Source: Arion vulgaris
Taxonomy: Eukaryota > Mollusca > Gastropoda > Stylommatophora > Arionidae
NCBI GenBank assembly: GCA_020796225.1
Contig: CM036774.1
Span: 24,376,464 to 24,440,463, forward strand
Direction: 5' to 3'
Length of the DNA stretch: 64,000 bases
Positions 39,061 through 50,278 of the stretch are shown in pieces; position 1 is the first letter of the stretch, and each line of letters opens with the position of its first letter. The notes below the pieces were generated by a model. That model searched no databases, was not told where the DNA came from, and saw only the letters and a program-made list of their open reading frames with translations. The translations under genes were made by a program, and so were the position numbers.

Positions 39061-39220
39061 GAATTTGATTGATTGATTGATTGATTTATAACTAGTTACA
39101 CACAGTAACTACACATCACTGACTAACTATTATTTATATCAGCGACTGACTAATTATTATCTATATCACTGACTGACTAATTATTATCTATATCAGTGAC
39201 TGACTAATTATTATCCTATT
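39061..39220. repeat. (ATTG)n and 27-bp tandem repeat
   Basis: tgattgattgattgattt at 39065-39085, then tgactgactaattattatct with atatcag repeated three to four times up to about 39215. Confidence 0.85.
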
Positions 39221-39364
39221 GTTATATAGCAAGGTGATGCACGGGTCTGAGGTGGTCATACCGGATCAGATCAGATCTGTAGAAAACCGTGGCGAGGCTG
39301 CAGTAATACTAGGCATATCGACGCTCTTTTTATAAAGATATGTATATATAAAATAGTTTTAAAG

Positions 39365-39603
39365 CCGAAAGATTTACTTCATTGCACCGGGTTTTACCCC
39401 ATATGTCTCGGTCCCTCCCTGCAGAAATGGCACGCAACCTGCCAGGAGTATTGCACAAAGCACTAACTCCGTAGTTCCATCAACAATCCTAGGGTCTCTG
39501 AAAAAAACTGCACTCTTGAACAGAACAACGCGGTCTGGATTCGATCCCACGACCTTCTACTCACAAAGCAAAGAGCTTAACCACTTAGCCACACAGACCA
39601 CCA
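39365..39603 (-). mobile_element. SINE-F copy with tRNA-like head
   Basis: The minus strand starts ggtctgtgtggctaagtggt (A-box-like, typical of tRNA D arms), then gtcgtgggatcgaatcc (B box). Body blocks gttctgttcaagagtgc, cagagaccctaggattg, gagtattgcac and the end ggtaaaacccggtgcaatga are shared with 58515-58733. Together the head looks like a degenerate leucine/serine-type tRNA. Confidence 0.82.
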
Positions 39604-39825
39604 TTATATATATACAGTAATACATAAGAACAAGAAATGAATAATTAAAGAATATACATATGTAAAATAAATAAGCCAATGTGTTACATTAAGTCGTGGT
39701 TAGAACAGTTATAGAAAAATAAATAAGAAAAATAACAAGAATGTAATATTTGCTGTCATTTTGTGAGGCAGTGGGAGCTATGGGTACATCAAACAAAGCT
39801 AAGAGGGTAGTCCTAGTACACTACT
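39604..39825. other. Unassigned AT-rich sequence
   Basis: TA-rich, with no element motif. Confidence 0.3.
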
Positions 39826-40395
39826 ATTACTACTACGCTGCTGTCTAGCCATGATGTTACTACTACTACTACTACTGCTACGCTGCTGTCTAATCATGAT
39901 GCTACTACTACTACTACACTGCTACACTAACGCTACGCTGCGTCAAACCCCGGCACTACTACTACTATTGCTACGCTGTGCTAACCCTGGCACTACTACT
40001 ACTATTGCTACGCTGCTGTCTAACCCTGGCACTACTACTACTATTGCTACGCTGCTGTCTAACCCTGGCACTACTACTACTATTCAGCTGCTGTCAAACC
40101 CTGGCACTACTACTACTATTGCCAGCTGCTGTCTAACCCGATACTAATACTACTACTCACGAATACAATGCAGTTTAACCTGATACTACTACTACTACTA
40201 CTATTACTACTACTACTATTACTACAACTACTACTACTATTACTACAACTACTACTACTACGCTGCTGTCTAACCCTGATACTACTACTACTAATACTAC
40301 TACTACTACTACAACAACTACTACTACTACTACTACGCTGCTGTCTAACCCTGATACTACTACTACTACTACTACTACCACGCTGCTGTATAATT
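39826..40395. repeat. (TAC)n microsatellite with a nested 38-bp unit
   Basis: Runs of ctactactac alternate with gctgctgtctaaccctggca, giving 36-45-bp units in the left half and longer tac runs in the right half. The pure microsatellite probably grew within a minisatellite unit. Open frames (poly-L, poly-S, poly-V) are artefacts. Confidence 0.93.
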
Positions 40396-40753
40396 TTCAT
40401 ATTAAATCCAAATATATTCCCACATTATCTGTCAGACACAGAGCTTAATGTGAATGCAGCAATCATTACAATCATGATTTAAGTCAACAAGAATTTAGAG
40501 AAAATAAAAGAAACAACAGAAACAATGAAAACTGCAGTCGATCCACTATTTTGTTTTCTACTCATCAACAAACAGAGCCTTGTTCTTCTCATCACATTGT
40601 GCATCACGTGCAGTAATTCGGGAGCAGTGCATTGGACGCAAATAGTAACGGACCACTTCTGAGGCACTGACAGTAGCACAGCCACAAGGCTTCAGTGTCA
40701 TCATTATGCAGTCGAAGTTACGATCATATATTCTGTGGATGATACAATTTTTG
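40396..40753. other. Unassigned sequence
   Basis: Two minus ORFs (68 and 74 codons, 40479-40782) overlap with no motif. Confidence 0.3.
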
Positions 40754-40829
40754 ACATGAAGTAAAATGACTGTACTTAACAAAGTAAAATGACTGTACTT
40801 AACAAAGTAAAATGACTGTACTTAACAAA
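40754..40829. repeat. 23-bp tandem repeat, 3 copies
   Basis: agtaaaatgactgtacttaa plus caa repeated three times. Confidence 0.92.
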
Positions 40830-40841
40830 AAAAACATTGAA

Positions 40842-41112
40842 ACTGTCTTATGCTACAAATCAGAAAGAAAAATAGGTACTTTGACGTATAAAAGACATGA
40901 AGGGCTGGAGAAGAGCATCATGGAAGGAGGCATACCTGCAAAGAGATGAAGAGGACGACCACGGAGAAGATGGATTCAGGATGTAACTGATAGTTTGAAC
41001 ATAACGGCTACAGAGACGGGACATCTGGCTTATGAGAAAGAGGAATTCCGAAGGACTTTGGGTGGCAAAGTTCTGCTCAGGATAAGTTATTTGATGATGA
41101 TGATGGCTTAAC
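40842..41112 (+). mobile_element. LINE-D 3' end
   Basis: aaagacatgaagggctggag, catggaaggaggcatacctg, gatggattcaggatgtaact, ggcaaagttctgctcaggat, then gatgatgatgat. It matches 2930-3160; frames are broken throughout. Confidence 0.8.
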
Positions 41113-41600
41113 AAATGGATTTCAAGAATGATCAGGAATAAAACAAAGATAATGATATTTAGCTCAAATGTCAAGGCTGTCCTTCTATATGGAGCGGAGA
41201 CATGAAGAAAAGCTAAAGTAAACACCAAAAAGTTGCAGACATTCATCAACAGATACCTGCGCAGGATACTCCATCTGCGATGGTATGATAGGACCACAAA
41301 CAGGGAACTGTCGGATAGAGTGGGACAAAAGCAGGTAGAACAAGAGATAAATGGCAGAAGGTAGTGATTGATGAGACCCCTGAAAGTATCACTCAGACAG
41401 GCTTTACATGGAACCCCCAGGGCAATAGAAATAAGGGAAGACCAAGGAACACTTGGAGACGGGAGTTGGAGACAGAATGCAAGACAATGGGGATAGAGTG
41501 GAGAGATCTGGATAAAGATGGCCTTGGATAGGCAGGCGTTGAAGGCCTTGGTCGTGGACCTATGCCTCTCTAGGGTCGAAGGGTGAAGAACAAGGCGACT
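41113..41600 (+). mobile_element. LINE-H C-terminal region and 3' end
   Basis: Over several frame breaks: CQGCPSIWSGDM or, in the next frame, LYGAETW-like, then KLQTFINRYLRRILHLRWYD, RTTNRELSDR, GRPRNTWRRELETECKTMGI and EWRDLDKDGLG. The final block ggtcgtggacctatgcctct then ctagggtcgaagg is also found at 36890-36920. 5'-truncated, no RT domain. Confidence 0.78.
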
Positions 41601-41605
41601 GTACT

Positions 41606-41700
41606 TACTAGATTCACAAATTCACCTACTTATTTCATTCACAAATTCACCTACACTTTTTAGTCGATTCATAAATTCACCTAGACTATCTAGTCGATAC
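41606..41700. repeat. Short degenerate repeat (ttcacaaattcacct)
   Basis: attcacaaattcacctac or cataaattcacctagac occurs four times with variable spacing; similar motifs recur at 42450-42470. Confidence 0.6.
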
Positions 41701-42420
41701 GTAAACAATGGAAGTGATGGCGATGAGACTCTGTAGGCTCTTACATCAGAATGGTCAAGGAAGACAGTGATGCATTTAGTATGACAAGCAGCATGACAAT
41801 GGAGGTATTGGCGGTGACTAGGGAACTACTCTGTAGGCTCATACATCAGAATGGTCAAGGAAGACAGTGATGCATTTAGTATGGCAACAAGCAGCATGAC
41901 AATGGAGGTACAGGCGGTGACTAGGGCACTACTCGGCTGGAGTTACAAAACTACACTCATGCGTGCATTCTGAGCGATTCATTGAGTATGATCCCGAAAG
42001 GTGAAGGCTGATTGGGTGCGCAGGCAATGGACTGAATCACTACAATCGTCAACAATTTGCAGAATTACACAAATCTTCGTTCCGGGGCACATAGGTTTCG
42101 GTGGCAATGAGAGAACAGACAGGCTGGCTGGCTCTGCCACCATATCAGAGGGCCAGTCAATGGATAAAGCTGATATATTGAACGCCCTCATAGAGTATGG
42201 CCGCAAAGTAGATTTTCATTTAAACCAATCCACGTCAACTGCTAGATTGCAGGAGCTGGGATTGAAGATTGGAGTAGCAAGAAAAGAACAGCATAACAGG
42301 TACGGGAGTAGGCTCATCAACCAAAATCGAACTGGTACGGTCAGTCGCTGGACGCTGTTGGAAATATTGCAAAGGTGATCGTAGCACCTATGGACATGTC
42401 CGGAGTGCAATGAAGATATT
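41700..42420 (+). mobile_element. R1/jockey-type LINE, RNase H region
   Basis: Over frame breaks: VKEDSDAFSM, TSSMTMEVQAVTRALLGW, a broken SDS segment (about 41975), ADWVRRQWTESL, IFVPGHIGFGGNERTDRLAG, SATISEGQSMDKADILNALI, NQNRTGTVSRWTLLEI. The ORF at 42001-42378 covers the end. HIGFGGNERTD stands in place of the common HAGVxGNExAD motif. It holds a 100-bp tandem duplication. Confidence 0.83.
41731..41933 (+). repeat. 100/103-bp duplication in RNase H code, 2 copies
   Basis: ctgtaggctc starts at 41731 and again at 41831; both continue acatcagaatggtcaaggaa, gacagtgatgcatttagtat, agcagcatgacaatggaggt, ggcggtgactagg. The second copy keeps a three-base gca/aca insertion seen as the normal TxTSSMTMEV in other copies. 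Confidence 0.92.
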
Positions 42421-42580
42421 TCAAACTGAAACTGAATTCACCTTATCTATCTACTTAATTCACAAATTCACCCTCAATACTTACTTGCACGTATACCAAT
42501 CCTTCTTGGTACATTCGAACAGTTTTGATGCCTGTCTCTTTGCACATTCAAAATTCACTTCTAAAATGAAAAGTATAAAA

Positions 42581-42694
42581 TAATCAACTTGTACTCACAG
42601 ATTAAAACATCAATATTCTAATCAACTTGTACTCACAGATTAAAACATCAATATTCTAATCAACTTGTACTCACAGATTAAAACATCAATATTC
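42581..42694. repeat. 38-bp tandem repeat, 3 copies
   Basis: taatcaacttgtactcacag then attaaaacatcaatattc at 42581, 42619 and 42657, with no change. Confidence 0.95.
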
Positions 42695-42727
42695 CCAAAG
42701 AATAATAATAATAATTTACTTCTACGA

Positions 42728-42762
42728 ACGCTACATATCGACAACTTGTTAAATCACTCTTT
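42728..42762 (-). mobile_element. SINE-D 3' end, left border of the large array
   Basis: acgctacatatcgacaactt then gttaaatcactctttgtgat is the complement of the SINE-D end (aaagagtgatttaacaagtg, gtcgatatggagcg; compare 58302-58335). The 11-bp array starts inside this element. Confidence 0.85.
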
Positions 42763-45700
42763 GTGATTTGTCTGTGATTTGTCTGTGATTGATTGGTATG
42801 TGATTTGTATGTGATTTGTATATGATTTTGTATGTGATTGATTTGTATGTGATTTGTATGTGATTTGTATGGGATTTGTATGTGATTTGTATGTGATTTG
42901 TATGTGATTGATTGGTATGTGATTTGTATGTGAATTGTATGTGATTTGTCTGTGATTTGTATGTGATTGGTATGTGATTGGTATGTGATTGGTATGTGAT
43001 TTTGTATGTGATTGATTGGTATGTGATATGTATGTGATTTGTATGTGATTTGTATGTGATTTGTCTGTGATTTGTATGTGATTGGTATTTGATTTGTATG
43101 TGATTGATTGGTATGTGATTTGTATGTGATTTGTATGTGATTTGTATGTGATTGGTATGTGATTTGTATGTGATTTGTATGTGATTGGTATGTGATTGGT
43201 ATGTGATTTGTATGTGGTTTGTATGTGATTTGTATGTGATTTGTATGTGATTTGTATGTGATTTGTATGTGATTTGTATGTGATTTGTATGTGATTTGTC
43301 TGTGATTTGTATGTGATTTGTATTTGATTTGTATGTGATTTGTATGTGATTTGTATGTGATTTGAATGTGATTTGTATGTGATTGGTATGTGATTTGTAT
43401 GTGATTGATTGATATATGATTTGTATGTGATTTGTATGTGATTTGTATGTGATTTGTATGTGATTTGTATGTGATTTGTATGTGATTTGTATTGATTTGT
43501 ATGTGATTTGTATGTGATTTGTATGTGATTTGTATGTGATTTGTATGTGATTTGTATGTGATTTGTATGTGATTTGTATGTGATTTGTATGTGATTTGTA
43601 TGTGATTGATTGGTATGTGATTTGTATGTGATTTGCATGTGATTTGTATGTGATTTATATGTGATTTGTATGTGATTTGTATGTGATTGGTATGTGATTT
43701 GTATGTGATTTGTATGTGATTGGTATGTGATTTGTATGTGATTTGTATGTGATTTGTATGTGATTTGTATGTGATTGCTTGGTATGTGATTTGTATGTGA
43801 TTGATTGGTATGTGATTTGTATGTGATTTGTATGTGATTTGTAATTGATTTGTATGTGATTTGTATGTGATTTGTATGTTATTGATTGATATGTGATTTG
43901 TATGTGATTTGTATGTGATTTGTATGTGATTTGTATGTGATTGATTGGTATGTATTTGCTATGTGATTTGTATGTGATTTGTGTGTGATTTGTCTGTGAT
44001 TTGTATGTGATTTGTATGTGATTGGTATGTGATTTGTATGTGATTTGTATGTGATTTGTATGTGATTGGTATGTGATTTGTATGTGATTTGTCTGTGATT
44101 TGTATGTGATTGGTATGTGATTTGTATGTGATTGATTGGTATGTGATTTGATGTGATTTGTAGTGTGATTGGTATGTGATTTGTATGTGATTTGTATGTG
44201 ATTTGTATGTGATTTGTATGTGATTTGTATATGATTTGTATGTGATTTGTATGTGATTTGTATGTGATTGGTATGTGATTTGTATGTGATTGATTGGTAT
44301 GTGATTTGTATGTGATTTGTATGTGATTTGTCTGTGATTTGTATGTGATTGGTATGTGATTTGTATGTGATTGATTGGTATGTGATTTGTATGTGATTTG
44401 AATGTGATTTGTATGTGATTTGTATGTGATTTGTATGTGATTTGTATGTGATTTGTATGTGATTTGTATGTGATTTGTATGTGATTTGTATGTGATTTGT
44501 ATGTGATTTTATGTGATTTGTATGTGATTTGTATGTGATTTGTATGTGATTTGTATGTGATTTGTATGTGATTTGTATGTGATTTGTATGTGATTTGTAT
44601 TTGATTTGTATGTGATTGGTATGTGATTTGTATGTGATTGATTAGTATGTGATTAGTATGTGATTTGTATGTGATTTGTATGTGATTTGTATGTGATTTG
44701 TATGTGATTTGTATGTGATTTGTATGTGATTTGTATGTGATTTGTATGTGATTTGTCTGTGATTTGTATGTGATTGGTATGTGATTTTGTATGTGATTGA
44801 TTGGTATGTGATTTGTATGTGATTTGTATGTGATTTGTATGTGATTTGTCTGTGATTTGTATGTGATTGGTATTTGATTTGTATGTGATTGATTGGTATG
44901 TGATTTGTATGTGATTTGTATGTGATTTGTATGTGATTTGTATGTGATTTGTATGTGATTGGTATGTGATTGGTAGTGTGATTTGTATGTGATTTGTATG
45001 TGATTTGTATGTGATTTGTATGTGATTTGTATGTGATTTGTATGTGATTTGTATGTGATTTGTATGTGAATTGTCTGTGATTTGTATGTGATTTATGTGT
45101 GATTTGTCTGTGATTTGTATGTGATTTGTATGTGATTTGTATGTGATTTGTATGTGATTTGTATGTGATTTGAATGTGATTTGTATGTGATTGGTATGTG
45201 ATTTGTATGTGATTGATTGATATATGATTTGTATGTGATTTGTATGTGATTTGTATGTGATTTGTATGTGATTTGTATGTGATTTGTATGTGATTTGTAT
45301 GTGATTTGTATGTGATTTGTATGTGATTTGTATGTGATTTGTATGTGATTTGTATGTGATTTGTATGTGATTGATTGGTATGTGATTTGTATGTGATTTG
45401 CAAATTGATTTGTATGTGATTTATATGTGATTTGTATGTGATTTGTATGTGATTTGTATGTGATTTGTATGTGATTTGTTTGTGATTGGTATGTGGATTT
45501 GTATGTGATTTATATGTGATTTGTATGTGATTTGTATGTGATTGCTTGGTATGTGATTTGTATGTGATTGATTGGTATGTGATTTGTATGTGATTTGTAT
45601 GTGATTTGTGAATTGATTGTATGTGATTTGTATGTGATTTGTATGTTATTGATTGATATGTGATTTGTATGTGATTTGTAGGTGATTTGTATGTGATTTG

Positions 45701-47342
45701 TATGTGATTTGTATGTGATTGATTGGTATGTGATTTGTATGTGATTTGTATGTGATTTGTATGTGATTTGTCTGTGATTTGTATGTGATTGGTATGCTGA
45801 TTGGTATGTGATTTGTAGTGATTTGTATGTGATTTGTATGTGATTTGTATGTGATTGATTGGTATGTGATTTGTATGTGATTTATATGTGATTTGTATGT
45901 GATTTGTCTGTGATTTGTATGTGATTGGTATAAGATTTGTATGTGATTGATTGGTATGTGATTTGTATGTGATTTGTATGTGATTGGTATGTGATTTGTA
46001 TGTGATTTGTATGTGATTTGTATGTGATTTGTATGTGATTTGTATGTGATTTGTATGTGATTTGTATTGATTGGTATGATTTTGTATGTGATTGATTGGT
46101 ATGTGATTTGTATGTGATTTGTATGTGATTTGTATGTGATTTGTCTGTGATTTGTATGAGATTGGTATGTGATTTGTATGTGATTGATTGGTATGTGATT
46201 TGTATGTGATTTGTATGTGATTTGTATGTGATTTGTATGTGATTGGTATGTGATTTGTATGTGATTTGTATGTGATTTGTATGTGATTTGTATGTGATTT
46301 GTATGTGATTTGTATGTGATTTGTATGTGATTTGTATGTTATTTGTATGTGATTTGTATGTGATTGATTAGTATGTGATTTGAATGTGATTTGTATGTGA
46401 TTTGTATGTGATTTGTATGTGATTTGTATGTGATTTGTATGTGATTTGTATGTGATTTGTATGTGATTTGTATGTGATTTGTATGTGATTTGTATGTGAT
46501 TGGTATGTGATTTGTATGTGATTTGTATGTGATTTGTATGTGATTGGTATGTGATTTGTATGTGATTGATTGGTATGTGATTTGTATGTGATTTGTATGT
46601 GATTTGTATGTGATTTGTATGTGATTGATTGCTATGTGATTTGTATGATTTATTGGTATGTGATTTGTATGTGATTTGTATGTGATTTGTATTTGATTTG
46701 TATGTGATTTGTATGTGATTTGTATGTGATTTGTATGTGATTGATTTGTATGTGATTTGTATGTGATTGATTGATATGTGATTTGTATGTGATTTGTATT
46801 TGATTTGTATGTGATTGTATGTGATTTGTATGTGATTTGTATGTGATTTGTATGTGATTTGTATGTGATTGATTGGAATGTTATTTGTATGTGATTGATT
46901 GATATGTGATTTGTATGTGATTTGGATGTGATTTGTATGTGATTTGTATCTGATTGGTATGTGATTTGTATGGGATTTGTATGTGATTTGTATGTGATTT
47001 GTATGTGATTTGGATGTGATTTTTATGTGATTTGTATCTGATTGGTATGTGATTTGTATGGGATTTGTATGTGATATGTATGTGATTTGTATGTGATTTG
47101 TATGTGATTTTTATGTGATTTGTATGTGATTTGTATGTGATTTGTATGTGATTTGTATATGATTTGTAGTGATTTGTATGTGATTTGTATGTGATTGGTA
47201 TGTGATTTGTATGTGAGTTGTATGTGATTTGTATGTGATTTGTATGTGATTGTATGTGATTTGTATGTGATTGATTGGTATGTGATTTGTATGTGATTTG
47301 TATGTGATTTGTATGTGATTTGTATGTGATTTGTATGTGATC
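42755..47342. repeat. Giant 11-bp satellite array, about 4.58 kb, about 415 copies
   Basis: Unit gtatgtgattt on plus (aaatcacatac on minus). Recurrent variants: gtctgtgattt, ggtatgtgatt, and the compound gtatgtgattgattggtatg that marks higher-order periods of variable length. Because 11 leaves remainder 2 on division by 3, all three minus frames translate to one cyclic 11-residue peptide (KSHTNHIQITY) with no stop, while all three plus frames hit tga every 33 bases. Minus ORFs up to 294 codons are thus artefacts. It lies inside SINE-D, whose sequence atcacatacaaatcaca supplies one and a half units. Confidence 0.96.
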
Positions 47343-47350
47343 TGACACTA
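47338..47350 (-). mobile_element. SINE-D internal piece, right border of the array
   Basis: tgtgatctgacacta on plus corresponds to the SINE-D complement tgtgatctgagccta. The SINE is interrupted here by the next element and resumes at 49287. Confidence 0.7.
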
Positions 47351-47445
47351 TAGTTCCTTCCAAAATTCGTGAACATCTTTGCCGACCAATATAAAATCAT
47401 CCACTTTGACAGAAATAATTGATTTTACATATTTATATAGGTTTA

Positions 47446-48900
47446 GTTTAGTCGTCGGATCACCATCACTGCACGTCGAACAAATTAGTCCATAAGTGCT
47501 CCGATCTCTCCCTCAGTATGTCCATCAGCGTGTGGCGACTAACGACACCGGTTCTTTGTTGGTTTACAATTCTTCTTTGTCTGCCAGCATAGCGTTCTTG
47601 TCGAGCTACACCACACTTAACTTTGAGTTCTTGCAGTCTGGTTAGTGTTGTGGATGCACCGCTATTACGTGAATCATTTACACGCCCTCTCTCCTTAAGG
47701 AATTTATAATATCAGCCTGGTCCATTGCTCGTCCGCTTTGGACAGCAGCCATACCTCAAGCCTATCGCACGTTCATTCCCCTTACACCTGCATGCCCTGG
47801 TACAAAAATAAACGTCTTTGTCAGCTAGACCTCCCCAGCGATTCTATCCAATGTCTCCTAGCCCATCCTGTTTCAATCTTCCTGAGCATACTCATTGAGT
47901 CACTGAGAAAACATGCATGGATAAAAGTCTGTGATTCTAGCCAAATCATCGCTTTGGTAACCACCATGATTTCCATAGTGAGACTGCTTGTAGTCATGGC
48001 AAAACCACCACTGTCTTCCTTCACAACATTCCCTCCGACCTGAGCAGTGAAAGCCCACGAGCTCCGCACATGTCCAATCACCGAACCATCCGTATAAATG
48101 ATTACATCATGCTCAGATGCGTTCTCAGAAATTAATGCCTGAACCTCTGCCTCCACAACAAGTGGGTTGTGTCGTCTGCATTCTTTATCAAGTTCGATGC
48201 ATACAGAAAAGGATGTAGCGATTGCTCTTGGCACTGGTATCCATTCTTCACCGGGATCAATGTCTTCAAGTGTACACACCTGTTCAATACAGTCCTCGGC
48301 TGACCCATCCAAGATTTTCCTCTTTTTAACCTATTTCCTTTTGTCTCTTTATTTCCAAGTGCAGAGGATGTTGTGTGTCAGCATTGACTCGAAGGTATGC
48401 TCGTGCACGGCTCATCAGTATTCTAGTACCATGTAGGATAGTCAAGGAGATAGCGCATCGCCCTGCACGACGTGTCTTGAGTGCAACCAAGTATAATGCG
48501 CATCGCCTCGTTCTGTATTCTTTCCAGTCGTTCTATCTGGACTATGACTGAGAGTCAGGATCGCCGCAACTCAAGCACAGAAAGGACCAGACCCTGGTAT
48601 AAAATACAAAGATGGCGCTGTTCACAATCCGCCGCAGCCATTACCTCATCGCCAGCAAACCTTTCTCGCTTCATTATCACATGATTTATATAGGTAACAG
48701 TGACGACCTTCTGAAAGCATTTTTTGCCCACCCAAACCTTTTGTGCTGTGAGATTTTCATTATTTGTTATTACTAAAATAACAGCGATGGTGATTTGGTA
48801 TACTTGTAGAAGGTTAGCAGTACAATTGTCAAGTTTGTCAATAATAAACCATTTCCGTGCTCCACATGCAATTCTGCGCAAGTCAAAATCGAGAATTCCT
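47446..48900 (-). mobile_element. R1/jockey-type LINE, RT end plus RNase H, best-preserved RNase H copy
   Basis: Minus-strand ORF 47821-48312 reads DVIIYTDGSVIGHVRSSWAF, KEDSGGFAMTTSSLTMEIMV, VTKAMIWLESQTFIHACFLS, DSMSMLRKIETGWARRHWIE. So TDGS (first aspartate), the E in the TMEI helix and SDS (second aspartate) are all present. After a frameshift near 47820 the next frame gives TFIFVPGHAGVRG and a broken NExAD. Later frames give AMDQADIINSL and TGVVSRHTLMDIL. Upstream ORF 48555-48881 carries the region after the RT core (CILYQGLVLSVLELRRS). The polymerase is missing. The element is nested in the TIR element. Confidence 0.85.
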
Positions 48901-49258
48901 TGGAATTAATCAGTTCACAATGTACCCTACCGACTGTCGTTGGCGTATCCCGACACAATTTATTTTCATTGATAGAAGTGGAAGGTATCATTTGTTCCTG
49001 TCACATTGCTTTTTGTAATATGTAATAGGATACGCCATTCAACTATTCGCCACCATTTTGTGATTTACTGTAAAGTCTAAACTTTGGTTATCATTTTGTT
49101 GTGCTCATGCAAAATTATAAAACAAAAAAGTTATTTGCATCAACTAAGCTACCTACTAATTAGTTAAACATGGATTCGTAACGTCGTGAGGTGTATAGAC
49201 TGCTTGCAAAAATTACTGTTATCCACCAAGTAGATTTCGTACAAATTAAACTTTTGCG
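48901..49258. other. Right-hand body of the TIR element
   Basis: AT-rich, with no open frame; presumably the 3' or 5' non-coding part of the element bounded at 49287. Confidence 0.4.
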
Positions 49259-49287
49259 TGTTCACGAATTTTGGAAGGAACTACAAT

Positions 49288-49470
49288 AGCGACTGAACGT
49301 TGTGATAGTTAAGCGTCTACAAGTAGGTCAGCACATCCGATTTCTGCGTCACTTTTTATTTACTAGGGTAGCTTTCCAAGACCCCTTTCCCAGTTGCCTC
49401 TTAAGATATACCTTTGAGTTGCAGTGTTACTATCCTTTGCTCCCTTAGTGAAACCCGGTAACACAGGGTG
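49288..49470 (-). mobile_element. SINE-D 5' half
   Basis: Minus-strand SINE-D: acccggtaacacaggg (head side, 49450-49466), ctttgctccct, gttgcctcttaagatatacc, tttttatttactagggtagc, cagcacatccgatttctgcg, tctacaagtaggt and agcgactgaacgttg. It continues beyond the nested element at 47350. Confidence 0.82.
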
Positions 49471-49512
49471 TATAATCTACAACGATATAGTTTACATCTA
49501 TGGTCTCATTTA

Positions 49513-50278
49513 TACCTCCATTTGTAGACCTTCCTGGTAGACCTTTCTTGGTAGACCTTCTTTGTAGACCTTCCTTGAGACCTTCCTTGGTAGACTTCCT
49601 TGTAGACCTTCCTTGGTAGACCTTCTTTGGAGCCTTCCTTGGTAGACCTTCTTTGGTAGACCTTCTTTGGTAGACCTTCCTTGGTAGACCTTCCTTGGTA
49701 GACCTTCCTTGTAGACCTTCCTTGGCAGACCTTCCTTGGTAGACCTTCCTTTGGAGCCTTCCTTGTAGACCTTCCTTGATAGACCTTCCTTGGAGACCTT
49801 CCTTTGTAGACCTTCCTGGTAGACCTTCCTTAGTAGACCTTCCTTGAGACCTTCCTTGGTGAGCTTCCTTGCAGACCTTCCTTGGTAGACCTTGCTTGAG
49901 ACCTTCCTTGTAGACCTTCCTTGGAAGACCTTCCTTGTAGACCATCCTTGGAAGAACTTCCTTGGTAGACCATCCTTGGAAGACCTTCCTTTGGTAGACC
50001 TTCCTTGGTTGACCTCCCTTGGAAGACCTTCCTTGGTAGACCATCCTTGGTAGACCTTCCTTGGTAGACCTTCCTTGGTAGACCATCCTTGGTAGACCAT
50101 CCTTGGTAGACCTTCCTTGGTAGACCATCCTTGGTAGACCTTCCTTGGTAGACCTTCCTTGGTAGACCATCCTTGTTAGACCTTCCTTGGTAGACCTTCC
50201 TTGGTAGACCATCCTTTTTAGACCATCCTTGGTAGATCATCCTTGGTAGACCTTCCTTGGTAGACCATCCTTAGTAAC
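49513..50278. repeat. 14-bp minisatellite, about 54 copies
   Basis: Unit ttggtagaccttcc with variants accatcc, accttct and ttggagac. Fourteen leaves remainder 2 on division by 3, so as in the 11-bp array all minus frames share one cyclic 14-residue peptide (GRSTKEGLPRKVYQ) and stay open; ORFs up to 255 codons result. Divergence is greater at the left end. Confidence 0.95.

Larger units (their letters stand above)
47350..49287. mobile_element. TIR element nested in SINE-D, about 1.94 kb
   Basis: Left end tagttccttccaaaattcgt then gaac (47351-47374); right end, reverse complemented, is the same for 24 bases (49259-49283). The element is flanked on both sides by parts of one SINE-D copy. The outer junctions show TA nearby but an exact target duplication cannot be fixed. 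Its own sequence is probably 47351-47445 and 48890-49287; the middle is an R1-like LINE. No transposase motif was found. Superfamily unknown; Tc1/mariner is possible from TIR size. Confidence 0.72.

Noticed and set aside
39540..39603. Minus-strand tRNA-like segment with good A and B boxes
   Set aside because: Shared, with its downstream body, with 58515-58733; SINE head.
42754..47400. Long minus-strand ORFs (294, 253, 160 and 125 codons) rich in K, S, H, T, N, I, Q, Y
   Set aside because: They are translations of the 11-bp satellite. The unit length makes all minus frames open; there is no non-repeat domain, start context or codon bias.
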